This document shows, piece after piece, positions 25,737 through 38,882 of a stretch of 64,000 nucleotides of DNA. The notes beneath the pieces were generated by a model. That model saw nothing but the letters and a program-made list of their open reading frames with translations. It had not been told where the DNA came from and ran no database searches. Position numbers and translations under genes: made by a program. The stretch lies in assembly GCA_029964075.1 (NCBI GenBank), contig CM057136.1:13504381-13568380 (forward strand). Direction: 5' to 3'. Source of the DNA: Patiria pectinifera. Lineage: Eukaryota; Echinodermata; Asteroidea; Valvatida; Asterinidae. Position 1 is the first letter of the stretch. The number at the start of each line of letters is the position of its first letter.

Positions 25737-26623
25737 TGAACTCTAAAACATCAACATATGTTACTGATGCACCACTCGTCTTCAAGGTTGTAAAAGAATG
25801 GACATTATGCATATCTATTGACAATGAAATATCAGCGTACCGGGTATAGCCCCGCAATGTACTTTTACACTTGCGTACGTGTTTCTTAGCAACCACTTGG
25901 TTATCAAATCTCGGATACAATAGATAGACTTTATCACTCGCTAAACGCAATTTTTGGGGGCAATGCTTTTTTTTTATTAACCCTTGCTCTAGATTTGCAT
26001 ACGACTGAACAGTTTAAAGTAAATTTGCGCAAAGTCTATTTCTGGTGCCAATCAGGACAATTTATCAGAATCTCGGGGCCAAAATTTACTGAACTACATG
26101 CATAAAGTCCTTAGACCATGACCCTAGAAATAGATTACTGAAAACTTATTACTGAAAAAAGTTAAATGCCTACATGTATCATGCACACTGTACATGTATA
26201 TTTACTACATGCACGTGTCAAAAGCAAAAAGTTCATTCATTAGCACAGAACTTTTTTGACTTGGCAAAAACTGGTATCCATCTTCAAAGCCAATGTGACT
26301 GCATTGCTTTCGACCGGTTCTCTGGATAAATAGTTCCTCCGCCCTTCAATCTGTAAAACAGAGACTCTGAAATCATCCAGGATGCACATTTTTTTCCCAA
26401 CAGGAAATCGAAAAAATCTGGGTTGCATATCCTGCCACTGCCATGGGTTGAAAAAAAAAAATAAAACCTTGAATTATTTCCCATCCTTGCATATCAGATA
26501 CAATGAATGTCAGTAAGTCAAGCCCAGCAGAAATTGCTGCAATTGTCACTGGTTGGCTGATACAAACTAGAAGGGCAAGATTCGGTTCAGTGCTTCAACT
26601 TGCCTTACCACAAAAACCCAGAC

Positions 26624-26818
26624 TTAAGGCCAAAAAAAAAAAGTCTCCGGTTTCTGGTATGCGTTGAAAGCAGCAGCAGAATTCCAGTCAAAACCAGTGA
26701 GTTTGGCGGCGGTTTTTTCATCTCATTTGAAAAAAAAAAAAAATTTTTTTTCATTTGCCGCGCTGCATGGCTGGCGCGCGCGCATACCAGAAACCGGAGA
26801 CTTTTTTTTTTGGCCTAA
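26624..26818. mobile_element. Fold-back element with TTAGGCC-type ends
   Basis: Left arm TTAAGGCC, an A run, then AGTCTCCGGTTTCTGGTATG (to 26663); right arm 26781-26818 is its inverted copy ending GGCCTAA. A related end, TTAGGCC then CGGTCTCTGGTCAGCGCGC, occurs at 38602-38645. Confidence 0.7.
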
Positions 26819-27254
26819 GGTCACGTTTTCTGGCTGGAGTTTTGTCAGCTCTGACAGTGAAATACATGGCATAACTTATCAAAGCAGCATTGCTGCTTGT
26901 AAATTGTGAACAGAAAACTGTACCGTAGCTACATGTACATGTGTATATACATGTAAAATAGCCTTAGGGTACATGTTCACCTTGCCAAACTGTGTGGTAC
27001 ATGTAGTTGTTGTGCTGAGGTGTAAATAAAATATTGGAATGTCCCATGTTGTATCATCAACAATTTGTAAACATTTTACAGCCTTATGGGGATCTAGAAG
27101 TTGATTTCATTTAAACACTCCCCCCTCCCAAAAAATAAATATAAAGATGTTTCACCAACAAGCCCTCATACCGCCCCATACTGCCCTGCCTGTCACCATT
27201 CATACCGCCCCCAACCACCACAGCAGACTATGGTTTTATGGATTCATGGAGGAG

Positions 27255-27355
27255 TAAATACAATGTAATACAATGTATTTACAAATGTAATACAATGCAA
27301 TACAATGTTATACAATGTAATACAATGTAATACAATGCAATACAATGTAATACAA
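27255..27355 (+). repeat. AATACAATGT decamer tandem tract
   Basis: About nine copies of a 10-11 bp unit AATACAATG(T/C)A; low-complexity satellite. Confidence 0.8.
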
Positions 27356-30300
27356 GTGCCACAGCATTAAATCTGGCATGCTTGTAGACTACATATGTGT
27401 AAATGTACTTGTTATGATGAAGTAAATGAAAAGTTTTGTTTCCAAAATGCGATAAAAGCCGTTTTTGTTACCTTTTTAGAATTTTGCATTTTCCTGGTTG
27501 TCAAAAGACAGTTTCAACTGCCATTATATTAGTTGTATAACACAATTTATGAATACAATCAAACGAAAAAAATTCATGTAGTTTAGAAACGGCTATTATA
27601 CTGTGTATGTTTTATAAGTGTATGTTCATATGAATATATGTTCTCGGTTTAGAAATAAACTCTTCATATGCACATTGTAGCTGCAAGTTCTTGTCAATTA
27701 TATGTAACAGTAGATCATCGAAACAAAATCTAGGTTTGCTTTTTTTTAACGAAAAAGAAAGCGAGATATGTTATCTTGAAGTACATGTAAGTACATGTAC
27801 TACATACATGGACAGTCCATGGAAAAGTATACATTCATGTAGCACAGGATGCACGCATGATGATCACAATGTTTTCCACAGATGTCGCACTGCACAGCCC
27901 CTCCCTTCCTGTTATTTTTCCAGTCTGCCAGCCCTGCAACCAGCTTGACGAAGGAAGTCCTCCAGTTATTGGACGATCACTGAATGAAGTAGACTCTGGA
28001 ATGAACTAACTGGACAGACTGTGTACATATGTCGATGGAGGCTTCTTTGCTATTTCAGCTGTCACACACGATAAAAAAAAAACACTTGACGGAACACGAG
28101 TATTTCTTCAGAAAACATCAATACCATCTTGTCCACCGTTTTATCAAATTATCCCTTGAAAATATCAATCAAAGACATGTTAGAGTTTGAATTACAAAAA
28201 AATTTTTCGCTGATTTGTTGTTTTTATTTGAAGGAAAAAGAAAGTGGTTTACAATGGTTTTCGTATCATGAAAGAAAGATTCAATGCATTACAGGGTAAC
28301 AGTTAGTTAAGTGGGTTTACAATTGTGTTTAATTTCCTTATGTTTTGGGTGTTATATTAAATAACAATTTGTGTTCTGTTATTTATTAACAATAACGGTG
28401 CTATTTTATGAGGGATGCTGTACATGTGATTTATAAGACTACAAACTTACATAGCAGAAAGTGCAGTAAATGTATTCAATTTAATTTATTCTTTATTTTC
28501 AATTTAATTTATTCTTTACTTTCAATGACCAATTGATTCTTCATTTTTTTTTTTTTTATTCTAAATTTATTTTTCAATAATGCTTTACATTCTAAGTAAT
28601 TTACACGATAGTTTTCCCTTGCGTTGATAAATGAACGTGTACATAGCAATTCCTTCTTTGAAAAAAAAATCATTATGTCAAAAAGCACCAAACTAACAAC
28701 ACTCGGGGAAAAATATTAGAGCGTTAATTTTTTTTATATTTTCTCTCACTGGAAGAACTGAAGCGGAAATCTCACCCAGAGTACGATATTAAAAGTCCAG
28801 TCAAGCAAGACCAGAGGCGGGCCGATGAAAATGCATCGAACAAATGGAATTCTCATTTCATTGCAGGGGCAAGATGGCCGCCGACATCACGCATGGGCAC
28901 TCTGCGTAACATTGACTGTTAACTGTTTCCAGATATTAAGAGCTGTGGAAACAACTTCAGCGTAATGTCAAGCAGCTTTCGATAAATAATTTGAAATGGA
29001 AACAATGTTTTCTATCTTCGTATCGATTCAATTTTTTTAATGCTTTTCACTGTCTTCCAAACCAAAAGGGGTGCTATGCACAACAAAGCACATCATAATA
29101 TCAATTATTTCCTTTTTTCTGTACTCCTCTTGGATGTCAGTAAATATTTGAAAAACACTACCAAACGTGTGGTAAAAGCTTGGAATTTCGTCTAATTTTG
29201 TGGCTTCCTAGTTGCCTGCCTGGCAGGTGTAGTATGTTATTGTGTAGTCCTGCAGTGTGGTATTGTGTGGTGTTGCATTGCCTGGTCCCTTTTTATTGAC
29301 AAAAATTAACCCTAAACTCCCAGGTGCAGTGTCGATTACATCTTGTTGAAATTGGCACAGTTAGGGGTGAGAGCCATTAGGTACGGGTGGCCATCATTCA
29401 TAGATCACTGAATCATCGAGTGCCAGCAGAGTTTGCCTAAAAAATTGGTACATTTTGACCTTCAGAAATGAGATGGATTAATTGTACTGGTGCTCTTTCC
29501 ATAGTGCCTTTTGACTTTTCAGTATTTTAAAATTTGCTTCTTTTATTTTTTTTTAAATTATAACAATTTAAAATTTATATTGCGCTGTTTCCATTGTAAA
29601 AAATGATCAAAAGCACATAACAGGGTACCCCAAGTATCCTTTAAAAAAAAAAATTACAAACCGCTTTAGAAACTCAACTTATAGTTAAAATACATTGAAA
29701 TACATTTTTAATACTTTTTTGAATTATTGTTTTAACTACCTTTTGAATTAATATTTTTAATACTTTTTAATTTATTGTATTATTTTGGGTGTTTTTTTTG
29801 TAATTTCGGCAAACCATCCTTTGCCCACCATTAGTTGGAAAAACTGTAACAGGCAGTGCCTCAAAAAAAAACGACAGGTTCTGTGTGTATGCAGTACCTG
29901 CAACTATTATAACATGCATGCATATACCACCATAAACCATGCAGTTACAAATGCATAATTTATCAACATTGTTTTACATGTTATGCATCATGTGCCAAAA
30001 AAAATCTCCGAATAACATTCTCCTACCATCCCGCAAAATAAAAATCAGAACTCCTACATATTATGGCTTCAAAATACGTCACTGTAAAAAAAGTCTGAAT
30101 TCCTGCCTTACAAATGCCCCACACACCCACACAAATATGCCACAGAAATCACCACAATGCAAATACCTTGGCCATTTTCTGTCCCTACATTCAGACTAAA
30201 TTTCACCGGAGGCATATTTACGGATCTCTCTTCAAAATTTATGAGGAAAAAACCCACCAAGGTTACATTTTAGGTAAGGTTATTGAAGCATGCAGTGGTT

Positions 30301-32637
30301 CGGTTTTATTTTGAAAGGCCTGAGATCTCATAATTGCTTTTCTGGGTCGAAGTGTAACCATTTGTAAGCCTCAAAATCTGACGTACATTTGTAACCGTAC
30401 ATGTACAAAAATTATAACCATTTCAGAACACAGTAATGTAGTACATGTACATGTATGCCACACATACATGTACTTGTGGTTTTTATGTACACATTGGGGT
30501 TGGGCCCCTAAAGACAATGAGTCATATATTCTCATCAGTAACAATCGAACTAGTAATCCTAAAATGATAGATAACACGAAAGATGTAAACGTGTACAGTA
30601 CATTTGAAGGCGAATGAGATAATTGCATTTCGTGGGACTTGGCTTTACAATTTCTTAGCAGTTGCCAACTTCCAGAGTCTGAAAATTGAGTAGAGTTATT
30701 ATTAATATTTTATCAGTTTCTGCAGGTAATAAGAAACTCACAAGATATTATTAAAAACTGAGGGTATTATTGAAAAGGGTATTATTGAAAAAAGCATAAC
30801 TGCGGGAAAAAAACAAAGAAAAAAAATGATTACAAATTTTACAGCCCTGAATCTAAAAACGGCACAAAATTAACAAGAATGACCAGCATTCAGTAAACAC
30901 ATCTCATTTATTCCAAACCTAAAATGTACTTTGTACATCATGTACACATACATTTCATTCTATATTTACAGACTAACTTCAGACCACAATATGACTAGCG
31001 TCCCATCATAGTATGAACAATGTACATATACTAATGTACAGTTGAATTTAATGTGGTAAGTACATTATATGAACATTAATGTACCAGGATGTTGTCAACA
31101 TGACAACATGTACATGTACAGAGAAGTAACATGTACATGTACATGTAGGTCGAGATGTCCTTGAAAATATGTTTATGAGAATCATGCCATTACGCTTTCT
31201 CAACAACAATATTTTTTTCATCAATTGCAAGCGAGCATTCCATAATGCATGGGCCTTGAGGGCCATGGGGACAAACCCGTGAGGCATTTCCCCCAAGAAA
31301 AAAAAGAAGAAAAATGTCCATTTCAGCAACATTTTCTGATTGTTGTTGATTTGTTAATTATTCTGTGTTATTTTACAAGGGGTTCTATCAATCAGTATTC
31401 ACTCTGTTCTTCCTGTGTGTCATGGAAAACATGCTAATATAATAATCACATTTCTAAATTTGGTCAAAATTTGTTGCTTGGTCTGAATTCCATAAATCCA
31501 GATAGTTGTTAAATTAATAAACAAGAGAGTCCCAAAACTTACGACAGTCAAAACATGCAACCTAAGAAAATAGACAGTCCGGCACATGAAACACAGCTAA
31601 AACACAGTCCGATACCCCTTAAGTAACTGCATCAAACAACTGCGTCAAAAGAAACATCTGGTACCTAGTCTCTATTTCTACACATTCTCTAAGTTACACA
31701 TAGTTATGCCACCAGAAATAGCTCAATCTTTTCAGATAGTTGGACAGGTACCAGCCTAGCCTTAGGTTTCAAATTACAATCACTTGGGTTCACTCGACTC
31801 TCTCTCTCAGGTGCAAAATGCTGAAGAAAAGTCTCCTTCAAAAAAAAAAATTGAGACCTCAAACTTGGCTGGTGAAATACTGAGGACCTTGTCTTTGCCT
31901 CATGAAAAATGTTGGAGAATTTGGTCAGCTGAAGAGTGAGTTAAGTTGGCCTGATTTTGTTTTGCATGTTTTTCCGCACCCAAGGTCTGGCTTTCATGTA
32001 AAGTACATCTCAACCATTTGTCAATAATACTGCACAAATAATTATTTCGGTCTCCATACAGCAAGTACAAACAATTCAGTGCATGGGCACACAATCGTAA
32101 TCGCACACTTGTTATATAGCTTCGTTTGCCGCACAGATGTCTCGCCCAGATACTTTACACCGTGCTGTGGGCTTGCCCGGCAAGGTGTTCCAAAGGTCGA
32201 TGATATTGGATAGCGCCCATCATTGATAGTGCAGCGCAATTTGCGACCTTTGACCTATAATTGCCAAATGATGGTTGACCAAGTAGACGATTTTGCGGGG
32301 CAGAGCCATCTGCCTGATGTTCAAAGGTGGATCCTAGTCAGAAATATGCAAATGTTATGTGCACACCTTGCCGGCCATTTTTCAGTTATAAATGAAAAAA
32401 ATTATGGTTTGAAAATGAAAATTAAATTTGGATTTCATAAAAACACTACAGGACTTTCAAAGTTTTAAGGTGAAAAAAGAAGGGTTATTTGAATATTTCT
32501 GACATCCAGAACATTTGTTGTAAATTTGTTTGAATTGGTTTTACTGAGCAAACATGACAAAGTCTATGGGCGTGGTGAAAATGTCTTTTACCGTATTCTG
32601 TACATGTATTTTCTAGGCAGATGTCACGTAACTGATA

Positions 32638-33165
32638 TCGGTCCCCGATTTTGCAGGGCTACAGAACCGGAAGCAGCAACAATGCGCACGTGTGTCAGTC
32701 TTTGGGAACTGGTTCTCGGACTATAATTCCCTTGGGGAAAAAAATGCTCCAAAAAGAGTCCAAAACCATGAATCGCAAAAAAAATTGAACTTTCATTTAA
32801 TTGAGAAACTTGTATTACTTGATTCTCAGAATCTCAGAAAGTTGAATGGACATCGCCGCTAGGCATCATCGTCCAACTTGCAGGAGTCAGATCTTAATGT
32901 CACTTTGATTAAAGGCAATGAAAGAAAAAAAACCTGACAATTTGGGAGAAAGGGGAAAAACGTAACTTCAAGAGGATTCGAACCCATGACCTGGCATGGT
33001 CCATACCACCGCTTAGACCACCGAGGCACTTGACATGTTCGATGGCTACCGAAAATTAAACCTTATTACATGTCATAACTTTATTTTATGTGACATCAAG
33101 ATCTGACTCATGCAAGTTATTGCTGCCGGTTCCATAACCGCCTCGCGAAATCGGGGACCAGTAGT
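32638..33165. mobile_element. Possible element bounded by diverged inverted repeats
   Basis: CGGTCCCCGATTTTGCAGGG...ACCGGAAGCAGCAA (32638-32683) resembles the inverse of 33119-33163 (TTGCTGCCGGTTCCATAACC then CGAAATCGGGGACC). The interval contains a tRNA-like sequence. Confidence 0.45.
32957..33040 (-). repeat. tRNA-like sequence
   Basis: Minus strand: GTGCCTCGGTGGTCTAAGCG (A box) and ATGGGTTCGAATCC (B box). T-stem pairing is imperfect. It lies inside a larger element bounded by diverged inverted repeats (32638-33165). Confidence 0.6.
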
Positions 33166-33928
33166 CGGTACCCGTTCAGTAGCCACTTCCTAATAGTAAT
33201 AGTAACACATAACTACCACTGACTACATAGTAGGCCTACACAGTACATGAACTAAGATTTTACTTCTACTTAAATTTCAGCAGTTCAGTCCAAAATTCTG
33301 GGGGTTTTTTAAGTTTTTTTTTTTACATATTTGAACAAAACTACTGCAGTCGAAGTCAATTGCTAAGGTTATAATGAAAAAGGAGACGTACTTGCTAAAC
33401 GCGGAATGAAAAGGCACACCCGTACCCCCACAATCGAAGTTTTGGTGAACGCTGTCTTTAATGCCGATACGAACCCACAGAACATGGGCATGATGGGGCC
33501 AAATTCCGCAGCAGTCGTCTAGAAAAATGCGTCTGAAAAACCCTTAATTTCATGTTCTCAACAATCATCAAAAGCAATGACACCCAGATCGAACAGTCTA
33601 ACAATCCTTATGACAAACAGGAGTAGCAACTTACCTCTGAAAATCGTGAAGATTCGCTACAAAACGAAGCTTTTTTTGGCCCTCAAAATATTACAGGTCC
33701 GGCGCTCGAGTGGACAGGTTGTTGAAGAGATTGAAATATGCGTGAAGTTCAGTTGGGCGGCGTTTAGCGCATGCACTAGCGACGCGACGTGGGTGGTGTG
33801 AGCCAGAACAGGTGGATGAAAGGGCGCCCCTAATGGCAGACCGAAAAAAGTTACAGACTGGATGCTCGAACTCAAAGCTACGAAAGCCCATTAGCGCCAC
33901 TGCAAGTATATATGTTGCAGATTATGTA

Positions 33929-34050
33929 ATTCGTTATTACGGATTATTAATTCGTTATAACGGATTATTAATTTGTTATTACGGATTATTAATTCGTTAT
34001 TACGGATTATTAATTCGTTATTACGAATTATTAATTCGTTATTACGAATT
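33929..34050 (+). repeat. 21-bp AT-rich tandem repeat
   Basis: About six copies of GGATTATTAATTCGTTATTAC. The period is a multiple of three, so both strands show spurious repetitive open frames. Confidence 0.9.
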
Positions 34051-35748
34051 AAGTCTGATGTTCTCACACGTGGAGAGCACATGACCAGGGGCCTATGTAT
34101 ATAGCGCCGCTAGGCGGCGCTATCTTTGCATACGTTTGCTTTACACCAGCACCACTCCTGTGCTATACTAAGTATAGTATATGTGAAGGGGGGGGGCTGA
34201 ATTCTTGCAAAAACAACCAATTAAGTTTCAACGTGAGAAACTATGCATTCAGTTAGAAAATTTATTTTACTCAATACTCGACATCTACTTATATACCAAT
34301 AGCATTTTCTTCCATTAAACTGCATTTATGAGCTATTTTGAAAAGATTGAAATTTTGATCGCGGGCTTTTTATAAACAATGTCCTTGAAAATCGCACCAG
34401 GACCTAAAACTTAGAGTGCCGACAAGTTAAACTCAAATTGGCGAAACATGTCACGGATGCTTATTACTTTATAAGCCAATAACCCCAAAATCTGTTTACA
34501 AATATATGTGGGAATTTTTTTTTAAATGATTGTATTGCATCGAAATACATTTCTGAATTGTTTGGAGACAGTTCAGTTTCGATGAAATTTATTATAAATT
34601 ATATATAATCCCCTTAACTTTAGCTTTCGTCGGAAAACCTTCAAAATCTTCAGAATAATTTGCAAGGGAGAATTCCACTACAGGGTGAGTCCCAAAGAAA
34701 TTGAGCTGTATTCGGTGAATCTGACACACCAAAGAAGCATATATTAAACGAGCATGTTCTTTCACTCATTAACAAAAAAGAAAGGCATTACTGAAATTGA
34801 ATTACTACTAAGATTGATTGATCCAATTTATGCATATTTTACCACAAACAATCCTATTGAGCCGAGTGAGAACCAGAGATTACACACGGGCATTCAGAAA
34901 CATATTTTGTCAAAGCGCATTGCATCAGATCGCACCACAGAGCATCTAGAATCCAAAAAAAATGTTTAGGGCCCAATAAGCGGGCCTTAAGCGGGCCCCG
35001 AGCCCCACGCCGTAATTTTTGGGACCCAATTATTGGGGACCAACATTTATGGGCCCCCCCACCCAAAAAAATGTGTGTTTTGGATCCGCCCATGCCCACT
35101 CATCCAGTAGTCAACTCACTTGAGACATGCCAAGTTTACTCTGGGATTCGTTTACTCTTATAGGGGCGACTCCAAACTTGAGGAGGCCGATGTAAGCCCG
35201 CCTGGAGTTAATCCAGTCATTACGTGTGTGTGTTGAGATTTGTAAGTCGGAAGGAAAACAAAAACAGTAAGCAAACACGTTGGCTTGCTGGGCATAGGCA
35301 AATATTTACCGGGCCGGGGGGAGGGGGTCTGGTTTCGCCAAATGATGCTAGATGGGGGAGCGCGCGCTTATATAAGATCTATATATGGCATTCGGGATTG
35401 TGCTATGTGACAGATGAAATGTAGGCTAAGTTTTTGGATCGGGGTATAAACTATGTTTAACTCTGAATCATGACAATTATGAGAAGGAGGATGTTGGTCC
35501 TGATTTATTATTTTTTTTAACCCCTATTATTGAAAATAGAAGCTCCCACTTGTTTATTATGTTTACGTAATACATGTTCCTTGATAATTTGCGGTTGTCT
35601 TGTAATGTACCAGATAAACAGTTGGATTTCCGAAGTCGGCCAGCGTGCACGTACGGGCAACCATGGAGAAATAAAACACATTTCTCAATTGGGCAACCGA
35701 ACACTGACAATTTCTTTTGAAGAAAAAAAAGGCATAATTTCTAAGTCC

Positions 35749-36973
35749 ATGATGTCTGGTAGTCGTAAACATTGTTTTTACTTTCTTGGAGTTCTGATTT
35801 TTGTTGCCGCTTGGGGGTTTGTGTCGATGAGAAGTGGGCGGATAGAGATAACTCCGCCCCGGATTTTACAGACTGCGAGCAGAAATGCATCATGGAGAAA
35901 CGCATTGAGTCCAGAGACTACCTCGATGCCGGTGGAAAGCTTACGAAGGAGTTTTTCACCAACAACTGCTTCTGGTTACGGGAAGCAACATGTGATCATT
36001 CTGGCCAGCATGCGCACCGGCTCATCCTTCGTCGGGGAACTTCTGGCCAACAACGGCGATGTGTTCTACCTCTTCGAGCCGGGCCTTGCTGTTCAAGACG
36101 CACTCCGACAGAACGGGCCCGCCAGCGGTCGTGGAACAAAGATCTTCCTGTGCGATTTCAGCGACCTGGATTTTTACATGGAGTGGTTGGCGGCCCGTCC
36201 CTTGACAGACCTACTAAAGATGGCGCCCAGACTGTACGATTCTGTGCGTTCTAAACTCGACAGACCCAAAAGGGCGGTGTGTGATCACCCCAGAGATGGC
36301 AACGGAGACTTGTCAGAAGAGTGATTTAATTGTCATCAAGTCGATTCGTGTTCCTGACATCAATCTCTTGCTGCCCATGGTGGGAGAGAAGACGATAAAC
36401 CTAAAGGTGGTACATTTAGTGCGAGATCCTCGTCCTATGATAGCATCCCGTGCGGAAGCTTTGAAGTGGGAAGTCTTAGACTCAAAATGGAACGGTGTAC
36501 TTCCCGGCAAGGTCCAAGACGCCCTCTGTATTTACTGCAAGTACAACTGGCAAAACCTGGAGTTAGGCACCCGACGACCCTCTCTAAAGAACCGCTACAT
36601 GTTTTTGCGATACGAGGACGCGGCCTTGAATCCAAGAGCTGCCGCCTTGAGAATCTACCGATTTCTCGGTCGTGATGGCGGGGTTCCAGACTCGGTGCTG
36701 GAATGGATCGACCTGAACACTGGGGCCGACAAGCCGGGGACTTATTCCACAGCGAGAAACTCTCGAGAGGTGTACCGTAAGTGGCGGCTTACCCTCCCGG
36801 TGGAAGCCGCCCGAGCGATCGAGAAGACCGGAAAGTGCCGGGGTATGATGGAGAGAATGGGGTACCTGACGCTGGAGGACAAGTGGCACTTACGGAACAT
36901 GTCTCGGCCACTCCTTGGTAGCCTTCCGCCTGTTAACACTGATGTTGAAAAGTATGACTGGGTGTGGTTTTAA
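35749..36973 (+). CDS. Carbohydrate (GlcNAc/Gal 6-O-type) sulfotransferase, single exon, with one-base frameshift
   Basis: Predicted Golgi type II membrane enzyme transferring sulfate from PAPS to glycans, CHST1/3/5-like. From ATG 35749 (or the adjacent in-frame ATG at 35752) a short basic head precedes a hydrophobic anchor (about residues 9-26, HCFYFLGVLIFVAAWGFV) and a Ser/Thr/Pro-rich stem. The 5'-PAPS motif is ASMRTGSSFVGELLANNGDV (about 87-106), followed by FYLFEPG. The 3'-phosphate motif LVRDPRPMIASR lies at about 223-234, then FLRYEDAALNPRAAALRIYR. The frame breaks at the C run 36288-36291: the upstream frame stops soon after at TGA 36322-36324, while the family-like sequence continues one base over as EMATETCQKSDLIVIKSIR through to the stop at 36973. 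With one base removed the protein would be 407 aa, normal for the family. This is either an assembly error or a recent pseudogene. An earlier in-frame ATG at 35530 gives an unlikely N-terminal extension. Confidence 0.85.
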
Positions 36974-37114
36974 AGACGCATTTAGGATCATTTGTATGTG
37001 GGGCCTATACCCAAAGTAACCAAGCGAATTATTATCAAAAAGCTTATTATTTGGATTAAAAGTTGCACTGCATGGAGGGTACTTGGTACTTATCGTACTT
37101 TGTACTTGGTTGGT

Positions 37115-37285
37115 TTTTGTCCTATAAGGACTTCCACAAAGGAGTATAACTAGGAGGCCAGAAACACCGGGGCAAACCCCTTCTCTTAGCGATAAGTGTT
37201 ACTGGGTTCTTTAACGTGCGTTAGGCCTTATACAACACACGGGTCCTCCGGCTTAACGTCCCATCAGAAGGACGAAGCAATAATG
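37115..37285 (-). mobile_element. SINE body fragment (headless) 3' of the sulfotransferase
   Basis: Contains AACACCGGGGCAAACCCCTT, ACTGGGTTCTTTAACGTGCG and CGGCTTAACGTCCCATCAGA, then GAAGGACGAAGCAATAATG identical to 38767-38785. The tRNA-like head is missing on the right. Confidence 0.6.
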
Positions 37286-38061
37286 CATGTTTCCCAACTG
37301 AAATCGCTAGTTTAAGTACACCGTCGGAACTGTTACTACTCAAATTAGAAGGAAAAAATAACATTTCCTTATATTTCGTGAAAAAAATGCACTTTATATT
37401 TTGACTTTTATGAGGATTCTAGGGCGAAGGGACTGCAAAGCTGTCGAATGGACCGATCGAGTAAGCACCGCCCCATGGTATTCTGACCAATCACAGCCGT
37501 GATTTATGTCCGACGTGCGTGCACAAAAGTCCGACACGTGTGTACGCGCGTATGGTGCGCGCGGCAGGAAAATGCAGTGTGGCATTGGAGAGGAGCACGT
37601 GTTAATTTGCCCACGCGCGCAGTGGGAGGGGCTTACTGGATCGGTCCATTGAGCTCAGTGTTTATATGTTAATAAGAACATTTTCCATTAAAAAAATATA
37701 TAATGTTCACAACCTTGTGTACACCGTACCAATGAAGTAGGCTTATGTCTTATAGAGCATAATTTATACTTCCACTCAATCTGAAAAAAAAGAACTACTG
37801 AAATTGTAGCGCCCTCTTGTGATTTATATTAATCATGTCTTACTACCAGTCAGCTTCGCTCGTTCCCCCCCCCCCTCCCCGCCTGCAAACAAGCAGGCGG
37901 GGTGCGTAATTTTTATTCCTAGGAGGGTTAGGGGCAATGTCATGAATAATTCATGTTTATCCATAAGAACGGACAATGACATCAACAGCATTGTTGTTAG
38001 TTACTCAACTAGTTACAATACTTTAAAACATTTTAAAGAACGGTTGTCGTCGAGCTACCAC

Positions 38062-38134
38062 ACAGTAGCCTAGTGGATAGCGAGATGAGCTATGGATACA
38101 AAGATCCCTGGTTCGAATCCACGTCGTCGCTGCT
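38062..38134 (+). repeat. tRNA-like sequence
   Basis: TAGCCTAGTGGATAGCGAGA (A box) and CCTGGTTCGAATCC (B box), with imperfect T-stem and no acceptor stem. Probably a SINE head. Confidence 0.6.
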
Positions 38135-38766
38135 CATTTTCATCAGCTATTTTTCTTCTCCAAATTTATCACTGAGATAATTTTAAATTAAGGGGAAAAT
38201 AGAACGAGAACCTAAGTCTTGCAATGATTCAAAGGAAAAACTGAATTATTCATGACATTGCACCTAACCCTCCTAGGGAAAAAAAATTACGCAGGCGGCG
38301 CACGAGCGAACCGGTCAGCATGTAGGGCGCCCTCAAGCAGATCCTTAGATTTCAATCACATGTTTTTGATACAAAGTTGACCCATTTTTCTGTTAATAAC
38401 AAACAAGGTTGACTAAGATTCCATCCCAATCATCCTTAATAAATCATCAAAGATCATTCCTGTGCCTGATTTTAAATACATGTAGTAATACTGATGGTTT
38501 TATTGGGACTTTTCTACAGTGATTTTATAACTGTTTTGATTACCCATTTTGAGAACATGACTGTATGCATGTAATTATAAATACACGTCATATATACAGC
38601 GTTAGGCCAAAAAGAAAAAAATTGTCGGTCTCTGGTCAGCGCGCATCGATTTTAATCATGCGTGCAACCTTTTTTTTCTTTTCAATTTGTCCGCGGTAGC
38701 TACAACAGCGCCCTCTATTGCCGCACCTTCTCAAATTTGTGTACCAAGGAATGGGGAAATTGCACC

Positions 38767-38882
38767 GAAGGACGAAGCAATAATGGTTAAGTGTCCGCCG
38801 GCGGGCTCGAACCCACGCCACTGTTGCCTCTGAAACACCAGAACATGAGTCCGGTGTTTTTAACCGCTAGGCCATGACAGTA
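38767..38882 (-). mobile_element. Class-II-tRNA-like SINE head with start of its tail
   Basis: Minus strand: TCATGGCCTAGCGGTTAAAA (A box), an extra-arm-like insert and GTGGGTTCGAGCCC (B box), then a body reading through CATTATTGCTTCGTCCTTC. That 19-bp body motif is shared exactly with the element at 37115-37285. Confidence 0.65.

Larger units (their letters stand above)
16841..35748. other. Long gene-poor interval apart from the repeats listed
   Basis: Searched for splice-linked coding blocks on both strands without success. Frequent TACATGTACATG tracts (for example 22892-22918, 31105-31146), poly-A/T runs and MITE copies. Undetected short exons of a neighbouring gene cannot be ruled out. 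Confidence 0.45.

Noticed and set aside
28873..28908. ATG in a strong context (AAGATGGCCGCC)
   Set aside because: The frame ends after 11 codons and no donor or downstream exon was found.
32957..33040. Functional tRNA gene
   Set aside because: A and B boxes are visible but T-stem and acceptor stem do not pair well; the same holds for the tRNA-like sequences at 12231, 15898, 38062 and 38800.
33812..34084. Repetitive frames on both strands (LLIRYYG and LIIRNNE units)
   Set aside because: A 21-bp tandem repeat keeps frames open on both strands; not a protein.
35772..36254. 160-codon plus-strand frame overlapping the sulfotransferase
   Set aside because: Alternative frame of the sulfotransferase; lacks its motifs.
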